Source of the DNA: Lentzea pudingi
GTDB lineage: Bacteria; Actinomycetota; Actinomycetes; Mycobacteriales; Pseudonocardiaceae
DNA length: 64,000 nt
Direction: 5' to 3'
Assembly (NCBI RefSeq): GCF_014646255.1
Contig: NZ_BMNC01000022.1
Location: forward strand, 30,440 to 94,439
In this document: positions 24,892-37,854 of the stretch, piece after piece
How positions within the stretch are numbered: position 1 is the first letter of the stretch
Layout: each line of letters opens with the position of its first letter
Program-made: the position numbers and the translations under genes
Notes under the pieces: generated by a model
What the model saw: only the letters and a program-made list of their open reading frames with translations
What the model was told of the DNA's origin: nothing
Databases searched by the model: none

Positions 24892-26120
24892 TCCTGCGGT
24901 CGACGAAGCTCAAGATCGGCGCGTTCGTGCTGGTCGCGTTGCTGGGCATCTCTTACGTCAGCGCCACGTACGTCGGGCTGTTCAAGTCGTCGTCGACGGT
25001 CGTGACGATGCAGCTCGCGGATTCGGGCGGCATCTTCACCAACGCCGAGGTGACCTATCGCGGCGTGACGATCGGGCGGGTCGGGCAGCTGCGGCTCGCG
25101 TCCGACGGCATCGAGGTCGACCTGGAGCTGGACGCGGACGCGCCACGCGTGCCGTCCGCCCTGGAGGCCGTGGTGGCGAACCGGTCGGCGGTGGGTGAGC
25201 AGTACGTCGACCTGCGGCCCAAGTCCGACGGCGGACCCTACCTGGAGGCCGGGTCGGTCATCCCGCGTTCGTCCACGAAGACGCCTCCGCCGGTCGACGG
25301 GCTGCTGTCCAACCTGGACTCGTTCGCCTCGTCCGTGCCGACGGACTCCCTGCGGACCGTGGTCGACGAGCTGCACACGGCGTTCAGCGGGACCGGTGGC
25401 GACCTGCAGGTGTTGATCGACAACACCGCGGCGTTCACGGCGGCCGCTCGCGAGCACCTGCCGCAGACGACGCAGCTGCTGAAGGACGGGCGGATCGTGC
25501 TGGCCACGCAGGCCGCGTCCGGTGGCGCCATCCGGTCGTTCAGCGGTGACCTGCGGTTGCTCGCCGAGCAGCTCAAGGCGTCCGACGGCGACCTGCGGCG
25601 GTTGATCGTGGCGGTGCCGCCGGCGTCCGAGCAGGTGTCGGCGTTGCTTCGTGAAAGTGGGCCGAACCTGGGAGTGGTCTTCGCGAACCTGCTGACGACG
25701 TCGAACATCCTCGTGACCAGGCGTGATGGTTTGGAACAGATCGCGGTGACGTACCCCATCGCCGTCGGTGGCGGGTTCTCCGTGGCGCCGGGCGACGGGT
25801 CTGCGCACTTCGGACTGGCCCTGAACGTGTTCGACCCGATGCCGTGCACGGTCGGATACGAGGGCACGACGATCCGTCCCGGTGGCGACACCTCGGCCGC
25901 GCCGCTGAACACGCAGGCGTACTGCGCTCTCGCGCGCGGGTCGGCGACGTCGGTGCGAGGCTCGCAGAATGCGCCATACGGTGGAACGCCGACCACGCCG
26001 GTCGGCAACGCGACCTCGCAGCCCGGCCAGGAGCCGACGGGGCAGGCAGCTGCTCCCGAGGTGCCGTTGCTGACGTCGCTGGGCCAGCTGCTCGGCCTGC
26101 CTTCGGAGGGGAAGAAGTAG
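24888..26120 (+). CDS. mceF: Mce-family protein MceF
   Basis: 410 aa from GTG. Short N-terminus, signal anchor 'IGAFVLVALLGISYVSATY', MCE domain 'AEVTYRGVTIGRVGQLRL' with 'AVGEQYVDLRP', then a helical region and a Pro/Thr-rich C-terminus. It is the last Mce subunit. Its TAG shares one base with the next GTG, so the Mce-associated proteins are in the same operon. Confidence 0.92.
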   Translation: MILRSTKLKIGAFVLVALLGISYVSATYVGLFKSSSTVVTMQLADSGGIFTNAEVTYRGVTIGRVGQLRLASDGIEVDLELDADAPRVPSALEAVVANRSAVGEQYVDLRPKSDGGPYLEAGSVIPRSSTKTPPPVDGLLSNLDSFASSVPTDSLRTVVDELHTAFSGTGGDLQVLIDNTAAFTAAAREHLPQTTQLLKDGRIVLATQAASGGAIRSFSGDLRLLAEQLKASDGDLRRLIVAVPPASEQVSALLRESGPNLGVVFANLLTTSNILVTRRDGLEQIAVTYPIAVGGGFSVAPGDGSAHFGLALNVFDPMPCTVGYEGTTIRPGGDTSAAPLNTQAYCALARGSATSVRGSQNAPYGGTPTTPVGNATSQPGQEPTGQAAAPEVPLLTSLGQLLGLPSEGKK

Positions 26121-26620
26121 TGCGGATCTTCACGGTGGTCGCCGCCGTCCTGGCGGTGCTGACGTTCGGGTACGCCGCTTATTTCGGCGTGGCCTGGTAC
26201 TCGGCGTCCAACTCGTCGTCGGCGTCGTTCGCCTCCGTCCGCGACGAGGCCCTGCGCTCCGGCCAGGTGGGCGTCACGAACTTCCTGACGCTCGACTACA
26301 AGAAGGTCGACGAGGACCTGCGGCGCTGGCTCAACTCGTCGACCGGCGAGCTGCGCGCCGAGATCGACAAGGACAAGGACTCGCGCAAGAAGCAGCTGGT
26401 CGACGCCAAGTCCGTGACGACGTCGAAGGTCCTCGACGCCGCGATCACCGAGCTGGACGATCGCGCCGGCAGCGCGTCGATGATCGCCGTGGTCGAGAGC
26501 ACCGTGACGCCCGACGGCGGCCAGCAGGTCACCAAGATCAACCGGTACCTGACCAAGCTCACCCGCACCGAGGACGGCTGGAAGCTCTCGCAGCTCGGCC
26601 CCCTGCGGGCAGGCGTCTGA
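26120..26620 (+). CDS. Mce-associated membrane protein 1
   Basis: 166 aa from GTG at 26120. One N-terminal membrane anchor 'VVAAVLAVLTFGYAAYFGV', then a soluble domain of the Mce-associated/VirB8-like type ('SVRDEALRSGQVGVTNFLTLDY', 'EDGWKLSQLGPL'). Such proteins follow mceF in actinobacteria and are thought to help assemble or stabilise the Mce complex; the exact role is unproven. Confidence 0.85.
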   Translation: MRIFTVVAAVLAVLTFGYAAYFGVAWYSASNSSSASFASVRDEALRSGQVGVTNFLTLDYKKVDEDLRRWLNSSTGELRAEIDKDKDSRKKQLVDAKSVTTSKVLDAAITELDDRAGSASMIAVVESTVTPDGGQQVTKINRYLTKLTRTEDGWKLSQLGPLRAGV

Positions 26621-26650
26621 TCCGGCCAGAGCTGATTGGAACGAGTGCAC

Positions 26651-27514
26651 GTGCCCCCTTCCCGCCGCCGCCCCATTCCCACGCCGCCCGCCGGAGGCCG
26701 TCCGAAGGTCGCCGGCCTGAACCGCCGCGCGTCCGCCGAGCCTGCGGTCTCGCCTTCGGACGCGCCTTCGCCTGTGGTCGAGCCTGTGGAGCCCGTCGGC
26801 GAGGCTGTGGAGTCCGCTGGCGAGGCTGTGGTCGAGGACGTGACGCCGGAGGTCGAGCCGGTGGCCGAAGACCTCAAGGCGCCGGAAGCGCTCGACTGGA
26901 CCCCGTCGGCCACGCCGAAGAAGAAGGCCGCGGCGGCTGTGAAGGCCGAGCCGGCCGACCAGGTCGACGCGGCGGAGGCTCCGTTTCGGGGCTGGATGAT
27001 CCCCGCGGCACTGCTGGTGGTCGCGGTCCTGCTGGGCGCCCTGGGAACGTTCTTCCTGATGAAGTCGCGCTCGGTGTCCTACGACGCCGCCCTGGTCGAC
27101 TCCGCCACCACCTCGGAGGTCAACGGCCAGATCCGCGAGGCCGTGGAGAAGTCGTTCTCGTACAACTTCGCCGATGTCGAGTCCACCGAGAAGGCCGCCA
27201 AGGAACTGCTCACCGGCAAGGCCTTGTGCCAGTACAACGCCGTGTTCGGCCCGGTGAAGGAAGTCGCACCACAACAGAAGCTCGTCGTGACCGTCCGCGT
27301 CGTCTCGTCGGCCGTGTCCTCTCTCAAGGACGACCACGCCACCGTGCTCGTGTTCGCCGACCAGGTCACCACCCGCACCACCGACAACCAGTCGGGCGGC
27401 GGCACCGCCATGCTGCGCGTGAGCGCGGTCGACGACGGCGGCCGGTGGAAGATCGACAACATGGAGATGTTCGGGGCGACGGCGGAGCAGAACCGCCAAC
27501 TGCAGGGCTGCTGA
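26651..27514 (+). CDS. Mce-associated membrane protein 2
   Basis: About 287 aa. The start is uncertain: GTG at 26645 or 26651, or TTG at 26636. The N-terminal ~110 residues are Pro/Glu/Val-rich and cytosolic; one membrane span 'AALLVVAVLLGALGTFFLM' follows, then an extracytoplasmic Mce-associated domain ('SFSYNFADVESTEKAAKELL', 'DDGGRWKIDNMEMFG'). The domain is the same type as in the previous gene, which it follows by 30 nt. It is the last gene of the mce operon. Confidence 0.82.
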   Translation: MPPSRRRPIPTPPAGGRPKVAGLNRRASAEPAVSPSDAPSPVVEPVEPVGEAVESAGEAVVEDVTPEVEPVAEDLKAPEALDWTPSATPKKKAAAAVKAEPADQVDAAEAPFRGWMIPAALLVVAVLLGALGTFFLMKSRSVSYDAALVDSATTSEVNGQIREAVEKSFSYNFADVESTEKAAKELLTGKALCQYNAVFGPVKEVAPQQKLVVTVRVVSSAVSSLKDDHATVLVFADQVTTRTTDNQSGGGTAMLRVSAVDDGGRWKIDNMEMFGATAEQNRQLQGC

Positions 27515-27552
27515 CCGCAGCGGGTTCCGCGCTCGGGCCTGGCTCCGCTTTC

Positions 27553-27743
27553 GCGCCTGGTTCCGCTCGCGCCTGGTTCCGCTCGCGCCTGGTTCCGCTC
27601 GCGCACGGCTCTGCTTTCGCGCACGGCGCGGCTCTCGCGTACGGCTCCGCACGCGCGAACGGCGCGGCTCTCGCGCACGGCTCTGCCCTCGCGCACGGCG
27701 CGGCTTTCGCGCACGGCTTCGCACGCGCGTACGGCTCTGCTCT
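27553..27743. repeat. GC-rich tandem repeat (16- then 18-bp units)
   Basis: Three perfect 16-bp units GCGCCTGGTTCCGCTC (27553-27600) are followed by eight 18-bp units of the form CGCGCACGGCTCTGCTTT / CGCGCACGGCGCGGCTCT (27600-27743). The eight fall into two 72-bp blocks (27600-27671, 27672-27743) that match unit for unit, with three of the four pairs very close. It lies 39 bp past the last mce gene. Open frames across it in several phases are a by-product of composition. Confidence 0.85.
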
Positions 27744-28557
27744 CGCGCAGCTCTCACGCATGGCTCTGCGCGCGCACGGCTCCGCGCTCGCGCACGGGAT
27801 TGCATTCACGCGAGGGTTCGGCGTTCGTGCGTGACTGGCTACTCGCGAGTGGCACCGCACTTACGCACGCCCCGCCGAGTGCAAGCCTGCCGGCTTTTCT
27901 CGCCGGGTTCCGCGACAAGACGCGCCTTCGCCCGCCGACACTCTCCCCAGCCCACCGGGCACCTCACCTCACCCCCGGTGACCCTGCTCGGCAGCCCCAA
28001 CCGCGCAGTCCACCGCCAGCCGCACCGCCAGCCGCACCGCCAGCCCCATCCGCCGCAGTCCCACCGCCGGCCCACCGCACACCTCAACCCACCGCGTCCC
28101 AGCCCCACCCACCCAACTCGTTTGGAGCAGGCCGGCGCCGGGTATCTGATCACCGTCCCCTAAGATCAACTCCGCCGCGAGGACGCCCCAACAGCCCCAG
28201 AAGCACCGATGCGACGTCTTCCGCCAGCCCCGACACGCGTGATCTCGGTCACACAAATCTCGTGGCCCTCTGTAAGTCCACTTGAGGCCGTCAACTTCCC
28301 ACCAAAACGGCCGTACACGTGTTTCCCCAGGTCAATTGGGTGACTTGCAGTAAACAGCGCTCCATCCAGAGGGTGGATCGGCCCGCAACATCTTGACTGC
28401 GCGCTCATGCAGGGTCACTCTGTCGGTGAGCAAGAGGAGGGTCCTTCCAGGTGCCTCTCGACAGTCGCCGTGCGCGTGGCTAGACTGCCCCTTTGCGCTG
28501 CCCATTTTCCGCTTGCCCTTCGCCGAGAGCGTGGATTATGCGGGCATCGCCGCACCC
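27744..28557. other. Gene-free region upstream of rpoB
   Basis: No convincing gene. 27744-27810 continues the tandem repeat in decayed form. 28011-28044 holds CGCACCGCCAGC in direct 12-bp copies. The region from ~28150 on is less GC-rich and probably carries rpoB regulatory DNA. A TTGACT at 28393-28398 is a weaker -35 candidate without a clear -10. Confidence 0.6.
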
Positions 28558-28586
28558 TTGACAGCCGTGCTAGTTCGCTCTAGCCA
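28558..28586 (+). promoter_or_regulatory. Candidate rpoBC promoter
   Basis: TTGACA (28558-28563, perfect -35), 17 nt, TAGCCA (28581-28586). It is 27 nt before the rpoB start codon, giving a short leader that carries the ribosome site GGAAGGA. Other promoters further upstream are possible. Confidence 0.5.
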
Positions 28587-28612
28587 GCTACCTGTCCCTG
28601 GAAGGACGCATC

Positions 28613-31600
28613 TTGGCGATCTCTCGCGCGACCAAGGCCACTGCTGCGACCAACTCCACGTCGGGGATCCCTGGAGCGCCGAAGCGGGTCTCGTTCGCGA
28701 AGATTCACGAGCCGCTTTCGACGCCCAACCTGCTTGACCTGCAGATCCAGTCCTTTGAATGGCTCACCGGTGACGAGGCGTGGTTCCAGCGCCGTATCGA
28801 CGCCGGTGACGAGAACCCGACGGGCGGCCTCGAAGAGGTCCTCAACGAGATCTCGCCGATCGAGGACTTCTCCGGCTCCATGTCACTGTCCTTCTCCGAC
28901 CCGCGCTTCGATGAGGTCAAGGCCTCGACCGAAGAGTGCAAGGACAAGGACATGACGTACGCGGCACCGTTGTTCGTCACGGCGGAGTTCACCAACCACA
29001 CCACTGGCGAGATCAAGAGCCAGACGGTGTTCATGGGTGACTTCCCGATGATGACGAACAAGGGCACGTTCATCATCAACGGCACTGAGCGCGTGGTGGT
29101 CTCTCAGCTCGTGCGTTCGCCCGGTGTGTACTACGACACCGCGGTCGACAAGACGACCGACAAGGACGTCTTCAGCGTCAAGATCATCCCGTCCCGGGGT
29201 GCTTGGCTGGAGTTCGACGTCGACAAGCGCGACACCGTCGGTGTCCGCATCGACCGGAAGCGTCGCCAGCCGGTGACGGTGCTGTTGAAGGCTCTGGGCT
29301 GGAGCACGGAGCAGATTCGCGAGCGGTTCGCGTTCAGCGAGACGTTGCTGACCACGCTCGAGAAGGACCACACCGCAGGCACCGACGAGGCGTTGCTCGA
29401 CATCTACCGCAAGCTGCGTCCGGGCGAGCCGCCGACGAAGGAGTCGGCGCAGGCCCTGCTGGAGAACCTGTTCTTCAAGGACAAGCGCTACGACCTGGCG
29501 AAGGTTGGCCGTTACAAGGTCAACAAGAAGCTGGGGCTGGACACCGAGATCAACACCGGTGTCCTGACCGAGGACGACATCGTCACGACGATCGAGTACC
29601 TCGTCCGCCTGCACGCGGGTGAGACGCTGATGGACGCCGCCGCCGGTGGCGACGTGCCCGTCGAGGTCGACGACATCGACCACTTCGGCAACCGTCGTCT
29701 GCGCACCGTGGGCGAGCTGATCCAGAACCAGATCCGCGTCGGCCTGTCCCGCATGGAGCGCGTCGTCCGCGAGCGCATGACCACGCAGGACGTCGAGGCC
29801 ATCACGCCGCAGACCCTGATCAACATCCGTCCCGTCGTGGCGGCGATCAAGGAGTTCTTCGGCACCTCGCAGCTCTCGCAGTTCATGGACCAGACCAACC
29901 CGCTCGCGGGTCTGACCCACAAGCGCCGCCTGTCGGCACTGGGTCCTGGCGGTCTGTCCCGTGAGCGCGCCGGCATGGAGGTCCGCGACGTCCACCCGTC
30001 GCACTACGGCCGCATGTGCCCGATCGAGACGCCGGAAGGCCCGAACATCGGTCTGATCGGTTCGCTCTCGAGCTACGCGCGGGTCAACCCGTTCGGCTTC
30101 ATCGAGACGCCGTACCGCAAGGTGACCGACGGCCGGGTCACCGACCAGATCGACTACCTGACCGCGGACGAGGAAGACCGCTTCGTCAAGGCGCAGGCGA
30201 ACTCGCCGACCGACGACGAGGGCAACTTCACCGACGACCGCGTCCTGGTCCGCAAGAAGGGCGGCGAGGTCGAGTTCATCGACCCGACCGACGTCGACTA
30301 CATGGACGTCTCGCCGCGCCAGATGGTGTCGGCCGCGACGGCCATGATCCCGTTCCTCGAGCACGACGACGCGAACCGCGCCCTGATGGGTGCGAACATG
30401 CAGCGTCAGGCCGTTCCGCTGCTCCGCTCCGAGTCGCCGCTCGTCGGCACCGGCATGGAGCTGCGTGCCGCGGTCGACGCCGGTGACGTCGTCGTCGCGA
30501 AGAAGACGGGTGTGGTCGAGGAGGTCTCCGCCGACTACATCACCGTCATGGCCGACGACGGTGCGCGCAACACCTACGCGCTGCACAAGTTCCGTCGCTC
30601 GAACCAGGGCACCTGCATCAACCAGAAGCCCATCGTCAACGAGGGCGACCGCGTCGAGGCGGGCCAGGTGCTGGCCGACGGTCCTTGCACCGAGAACGCC
30701 GAGATGGCGCTCGGCAAGAACCTGCTCGTGGCGATCATGCCGTGGGAAGGCCACAACTACGAGGACGCGATCATCCTGTCGCAGCGCCTCGTGCAGGACG
30801 ACGTTCTCACCTCGATCCACATCGAGGAGCACGAGATCGACGCCCGCGACACGAAGCTCGGCGCCGAGGAGATCACCCGGGATATCCCGAACGTCTCCGA
30901 AGAGGTCCTGGCCGACCTGGACGAGCGCGGCATCATCCGCATCGGTGCCGAGGTCCAGCCGGGCGACATCCTCGTCGGCAAGGTCACGCCCAAGGGCGAG
31001 ACCGAGCTGACGCCCGAGGAGCGCCTGCTCCGCGCGATCTTCGGTGAGAAGGCGCGCGAGGTCCGCGACACGTCGCTGAAGGTGCCGCACGGCGAGTACG
31101 GCAAGGTCATCGGCATCCGCGTCTTCTCGCGTGAGGACGACGACGAGCTGCCTCCGGGCGTGAACGAGCTCGTCCGCGTCTACGTGGCCCAGAAGCGCAA
31201 GATCCAGGACGGTGACAAGCTCGCCGGCCGCCACGGCAACAAGGGCGTCATCGGCAAGATCCTCCCCGCGGAGGACATGCCGTTCCTCGAGGACGGCACG
31301 CCGGTCGACATCATCCTGAACACGCACGGTGTGCCGCGTCGTATGAACATCGGCCAGGTGCTGGAGACCCACCTCGGGTGGATCGCCAAGCAGGGCTGGA
31401 GCATCAACGGGGACCCGGACTGGGCGAAGAACCTGTCCGAGGACCTGATGGACGTCGAGCCCGGCACCAAGACCGCGACCCCCGTGTTCGACGGCGCGAA
31501 GGAAGAGGAGATCACGGGCCTGCTCGGCTCGACGATCCCGAACCGCGACGGCGAGCGCATGGTCAAGGAGAACGGGAAGGCGCAGCTCTTCGACGGCCGC

Positions 31601-32098
31601 TCCGGCGAGCCGTACCCGTTCCCCGTGTCGGTCGGCTACATGTACATCCTGAAGCTGCTGCACCTGGTGGACGACAAGATCCACGCGCGTTCGACCGGCC
31701 CGTACTCGATGATCACGCAGCAGCCGCTGGGTGGTAAGGCGCAGTTCGGTGGTCAGCGCTTCGGTGAGATGGAGTGCTGGGCGATGCAGGCGTACGGCGC
31801 CGCATACACCCTGCAGGAACTCCTCACCATCAAGTCCGACGACGTGCTCGGCCGCGTGAAGGTCTACGAGGCCATCGTCAAGGGCGAGAACATCCCGGAA
31901 CCCGGTATCCCGGAGTCCTTCAAGGTGCTGCTCAAGGAGCTGCAGTCGCTCTGCCTCAACGTCGAGGTCCTGTCTTCGGACGGTGCCGCGATCGAGATGC
32001 GCGACGGCGACGACGAAGACCTGGAGCGCGCGGCCGCGAACCTCGGCATCAACCTGTCGAGGTCCGAGTCGCCCTCCGTGGACGACGTCGTCAACTAG
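28613..32098 (+). CDS. rpoB: DNA-directed RNA polymerase beta subunit
   Basis: 1161 aa from TTG at 28613 (ribosome site GGAAGGA six bases before; mycobacterial rpoB also starts with TTG). All conserved regions are present, including 'KRRLSALGPGGLSRERAG', 'IETPEGPNIGLI' and the C-terminal 'GGQRFGEMECWAMQAYGAA'. The rifampicin pocket reads SQFMDQTNPLAGLTHKRRL: the usual resistance positions Asp, His and Ser (E. coli 516, 526, 531) are wild type, but Thr and Ala replace the Asn and Ser common at E. coli positions 518 and 522. Followed by rpoC after 100 nt. Confidence 0.98.
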   Translation: MAISRATKATAATNSTSGIPGAPKRVSFAKIHEPLSTPNLLDLQIQSFEWLTGDEAWFQRRIDAGDENPTGGLEEVLNEISPIEDFSGSMSLSFSDPRFDEVKASTEECKDKDMTYAAPLFVTAEFTNHTTGEIKSQTVFMGDFPMMTNKGTFIINGTERVVVSQLVRSPGVYYDTAVDKTTDKDVFSVKIIPSRGAWLEFDVDKRDTVGVRIDRKRRQPVTVLLKALGWSTEQIRERFAFSETLLTTLEKDHTAGTDEALLDIYRKLRPGEPPTKESAQALLENLFFKDKRYDLAKVGRYKVNKKLGLDTEINTGVLTEDDIVTTIEYLVRLHAGETLMDAAAGGDVPVEVDDIDHFGNRRLRTVGELIQNQIRVGLSRMERVVRERMTTQDVEAITPQTLINIRPVVAAIKEFFGTSQLSQFMDQTNPLAGLTHKRRLSALGPGGLSRERAGMEVRDVHPSHYGRMCPIETPEGPNIGLIGSLSSYARVNPFGFIETPYRKVTDGRVTDQIDYLTADEEDRFVKAQANSPTDDEGNFTDDRVLVRKKGGEVEFIDPTDVDYMDVSPRQMVSAATAMIPFLEHDDANRALMGANMQRQAVPLLRSESPLVGTGMELRAAVDAGDVVVAKKTGVVEEVSADYITVMADDGARNTYALHKFRRSNQGTCINQKPIVNEGDRVEAGQVLADGPCTENAEMALGKNLLVAIMPWEGHNYEDAIILSQRLVQDDVLTSIHIEEHEIDARDTKLGAEEITRDIPNVSEEVLADLDERGIIRIGAEVQPGDILVGKVTPKGETELTPEERLLRAIFGEKAREVRDTSLKVPHGEYGKVIGIRVFSREDDDELPPGVNELVRVYVAQKRKIQDGDKLAGRHGNKGVIGKILPAEDMPFLEDGTPVDIILNTHGVPRRMNIGQVLETHLGWIAKQGWSINGDPDWAKNLSEDLMDVEPGTKTATPVFDGAKEEEITGLLGSTIPNRDGERMVKENGKAQLFDGRSGEPYPFPVSVGYMYILKLLHLVDDKIHARSTGPYSMITQQPLGGKAQFGGQRFGEMECWAMQAYGAAYTLQELLTIKSDDVLGRVKVYEAIVKGENIPEPGIPESFKVLLKELQSLCLNVEVLSSDGAAIEMRDGDDEDLERAAANLGINLSRSESPSVDDVVN

Positions 32099-32112
32099 TC
32101 ACCTCGCCGGCT

Positions 32113-32145
32113 GGTGAGAGGGATGCCTCCCGCGTCCCTCTCACC
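32113..32145 (+). other. Hairpin in the rpoB-rpoC gap
   Basis: 11-bp perfect arms GGTGAGAGGGA / TCCCTCTCACC with an 11-nt loop, and no T-run after it. It may be a processing or pausing structure rather than a full terminator. Confidence 0.45.
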
Positions 32146-32198
32146 GGCCCTCCGACCAGCTCCTTTGCCACCGATCCAAAAAGGGGAAGAGAGTAGAC

Positions 32199-36095
<3,897 letters not shown>

Positions 36096-36106
36096 TCGGT
36101 TGTCTT

Positions 36107-36145
36107 CGAACGGCCCTCGGAGCCTCGCGCTCCGGGGGCCGTTCG
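36107..36145 (+). terminator. Terminator after rpoC
   Basis: 17-bp stem (36107-36123 with 36129-36145, one T-G pair), 5-nt loop, followed by GCGTTTTC. It also faces the convergent DUF418 gene and may serve both. Confidence 0.88.
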
Positions 36146-36151
36146 GCGTTT

Positions 36152-37252
36152 TCAGCGGTAGGCGAGCTTGCGCAACAGGGTCTCCGCCGGTCCACGCTTG
36201 TTGTTGCGGCGCAGGACCTCCGCGGACACGACAGTCGCAAGCCAGGTGAGCAAGGCGACCCCGGACGCCGCAGCGGTGCCGAGCCGGTCGCCGAGTCCTC
36301 CCGCGTAGGGCACGAACACGGCCACGAACACCACGGACTGCAGCAGGTAGCAGGTCATCGACCGCTGCCCGCAGGCGGCGAGGGCCGTGATCACCGGGCC
36401 CGGCGTGAGGTGAACGGCGAGAAGCCCCATGAGGGCCGCGTAGCCGAGGCCGCCGGCGACTCCGCTGAGGCCGTGCAGCACGTGGAGAGCGACCTCCGGC
36501 GAGCCGTTCCAGAGCCCGGTGTCGACCAGTGCCAACGGGATCCCGCCCACAACGGCTGTGCCGACGCCGATGAACGCGATGGCGCGCAGGGCTTTCTGGT
36601 GCTCGTGCGGCTCGATCAGCATCTTCCGCTTGGCAGCCCACACGCCGAGCAGGAACGGCACGGCCAGGTCGATGATCAAGAACGGCGTGAGCACGCCCCA
36701 CAACGTGATCCGGTCGATCATCGCGGTCACCGGATCCGTCGCCGAGGCCATTCCCGACGCGCCCCCGAACTCCGCGATCCGCAGGCCCGCCAGCGTGGCC
36801 GCCGCGCCGTGCACCGCCAGCCACAGCGCGGCGAACACCAGCAACGACCGGTCCTTCCAGCGCACAGCGCCGGCGAGGACCAGTCCGAGCAGTCCGTACG
36901 CGGCAAGGATGTCGCCGAAGAACAGCAGCAGTGCGTGAGCGCATCCGAACGCCAGCAACCACGCTGATCGCCGCCGCAGCACCCGCCGTGCGTCATTGCC
37001 CTGTCGCGCAGCGATCTGCACGAATCCGTAGCCGAACAACGCGGCGAACATCGGCATGGCCCGCCCGTCGACCAGCGTGATCTGAACCCCCGTGACCACC
37101 AGGTCGAGCGGGCTGCCGTCGAGCGCGTACGACCTGAAGCCCGTCGCCTGCGGTGACAGGTACATGTGGGCATGCGCCAGGGCGATGAGCAGCAGCATCA
37201 CGCCGCGTGCGAGATCCGGCGCAAGTGCGCGCTGGGTGATAAGATACGGCAC
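36152..37252 (-). CDS. DUF418-family polytopic membrane protein
   Basis: 366 aa, about nine or ten hydrophobic segments. 'ALAPDLARGVMLLLIALAHA' at the N-terminus, 'DGRAMPMFAALFGYGF' and the C-terminal 'GQRSMTCYLLQSVVF' are the DUF418/acyltransferase-like signatures. The function is unknown; related proteins are suspected of transporting or modifying envelope molecules. The GTG start lies inside an inverted repeat shared with the divergent TetR gene, so a slightly later start is possible. TetR control of this gene is likely (inference). Confidence 0.88.
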   Translation of the reverse strand: MPYLITQRALAPDLARGVMLLLIALAHAHMYLSPQATGFRSYALDGSPLDLVVTGVQITLVDGRAMPMFAALFGYGFVQIAARQGNDARRVLRRRSAWLLAFGCAHALLLFFGDILAAYGLLGLVLAGAVRWKDRSLLVFAALWLAVHGAAATLAGLRIAEFGGASGMASATDPVTAMIDRITLWGVLTPFLIIDLAVPFLLGVWAAKRKMLIEPHEHQKALRAIAFIGVGTAVVGGIPLALVDTGLWNGSPEVALHVLHGLSGVAGGLGYAALMGLLAVHLTPGPVITALAACGQRSMTCYLLQSVVFVAVFVPYAGGLGDRLGTAAASGVALLTWLATVVSAEVLRRNNKRGPAETLLRKLAYR

Positions 37253-37256
37253 CGTA
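37245..37256. promoter_or_regulatory. Inverted repeat, probable TetR operator
   Basis: TACGG-CA-CCGTA, perfect 5-bp arms around 2 nt, in the 26-bp gap between the divergent DUF418 and TetR genes and overlapping the annotated DUF418 start. Its position fits a repressor of both promoters. Confidence 0.5.
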
Positions 37257-37278
37257 GCTCTAATGGGAAGGTGGGGTC

Positions 37279-37854
37279 GTGGCGACCGAGCGTCGGCGAG
37301 GCGAGGTGTTGATCCGCGCCATCCACGAGGCCGTGGTGGCCGAGGTGGTGGAAGCAGGCCTCGGGCAGCTGACGATGGAAGGCATCGCGCGCCGTGCGGC
37401 GACCGCGAAGACCGTCCTGTACCGGCGCTGGTCGACGCCGTTCGAGCTGCTCATCGACGCCCTGGGTGAGGCCTACCCGGTGGAGGTGCCGACGCCGGCG
37501 GCGGACGACCTGAGGGCGGACCTCATCACGGCGCTGACGTTGCTCACGAAGTGGATGGCCACTCCGGCGGCCACTGCGGTGCTGGCGATCACGTCCGAAC
37601 GCGAGCGTTACCCGGAGTTGGCGGAAACGTTGTGGGACAAGGTGTTCGACCCTCGTGGCGGCACCTTCACCACGACCGTGCTGCGCTGGTACGCCTCCCG
37701 CGGCCGACTCGACCCGGCACGCCTGACGCCGATCACCACCCAGATCGGCGAGGCCCTCGTCTTCAAGCTGGCCATCGACAACGCCCGCATCCCGTCGGCC
37801 GACGAGCTCGCCGCGATCGTGGACGAGGCGTTGCTGCCCGCGCTGGGGTTCTAG
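37279..37854 (+). CDS. TetR/AcrR-family transcriptional regulator
   Basis: 191 aa from GTG. The N-terminal helix-turn-helix 'LTMEGIARRAATAKTVLYRRWSTPFELL' is classical TetR (the usual 'YxxF/W' follows the recognition helix), and the C-terminal ligand domain has no recognisable pocket. It is divergent from the DUF418 gene, the probable target, and convergent with the DUF4287 gene, whose stop it overlaps by 4 nt. Confidence 0.92.
   Translation: MATERRRGEVLIRAIHEAVVAEVVEAGLGQLTMEGIARRAATAKTVLYRRWSTPFELLIDALGEAYPVEVPTPAADDLRADLITALTLLTKWMATPAATAVLAITSERERYPELAETLWDKVFDPRGGTFTTTVLRWYASRGRLDPARLTPITTQIGEALVFKLAIDNARIPSADELAAIVDEALLPALGF

Noticed and set aside
27553..27743. CRISPR array
   Set aside because: Units are contiguous 16-18-bp repeats without unique spacers, and no cas gene is nearby.
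27226..27834. Open frame across the 18-bp tandem repeat encoding hexapeptide-like repeats
   Set aside because: It begins inside the last mce gene in another phase, and several other frames, including antisense ones, are also open. This is explained by repeat composition without stop codons.
28883..31684. A 933-codon open frame antisense to rpoB
   Set aside because: It is a GC-bias shadow of rpoB: low-complexity Asp/Val/Arg/His composition, no domain, and complete overlap with an essential gene. The same holds for 32091-34511 antisense to rpoC and 49431-52283 antisense to fusA.
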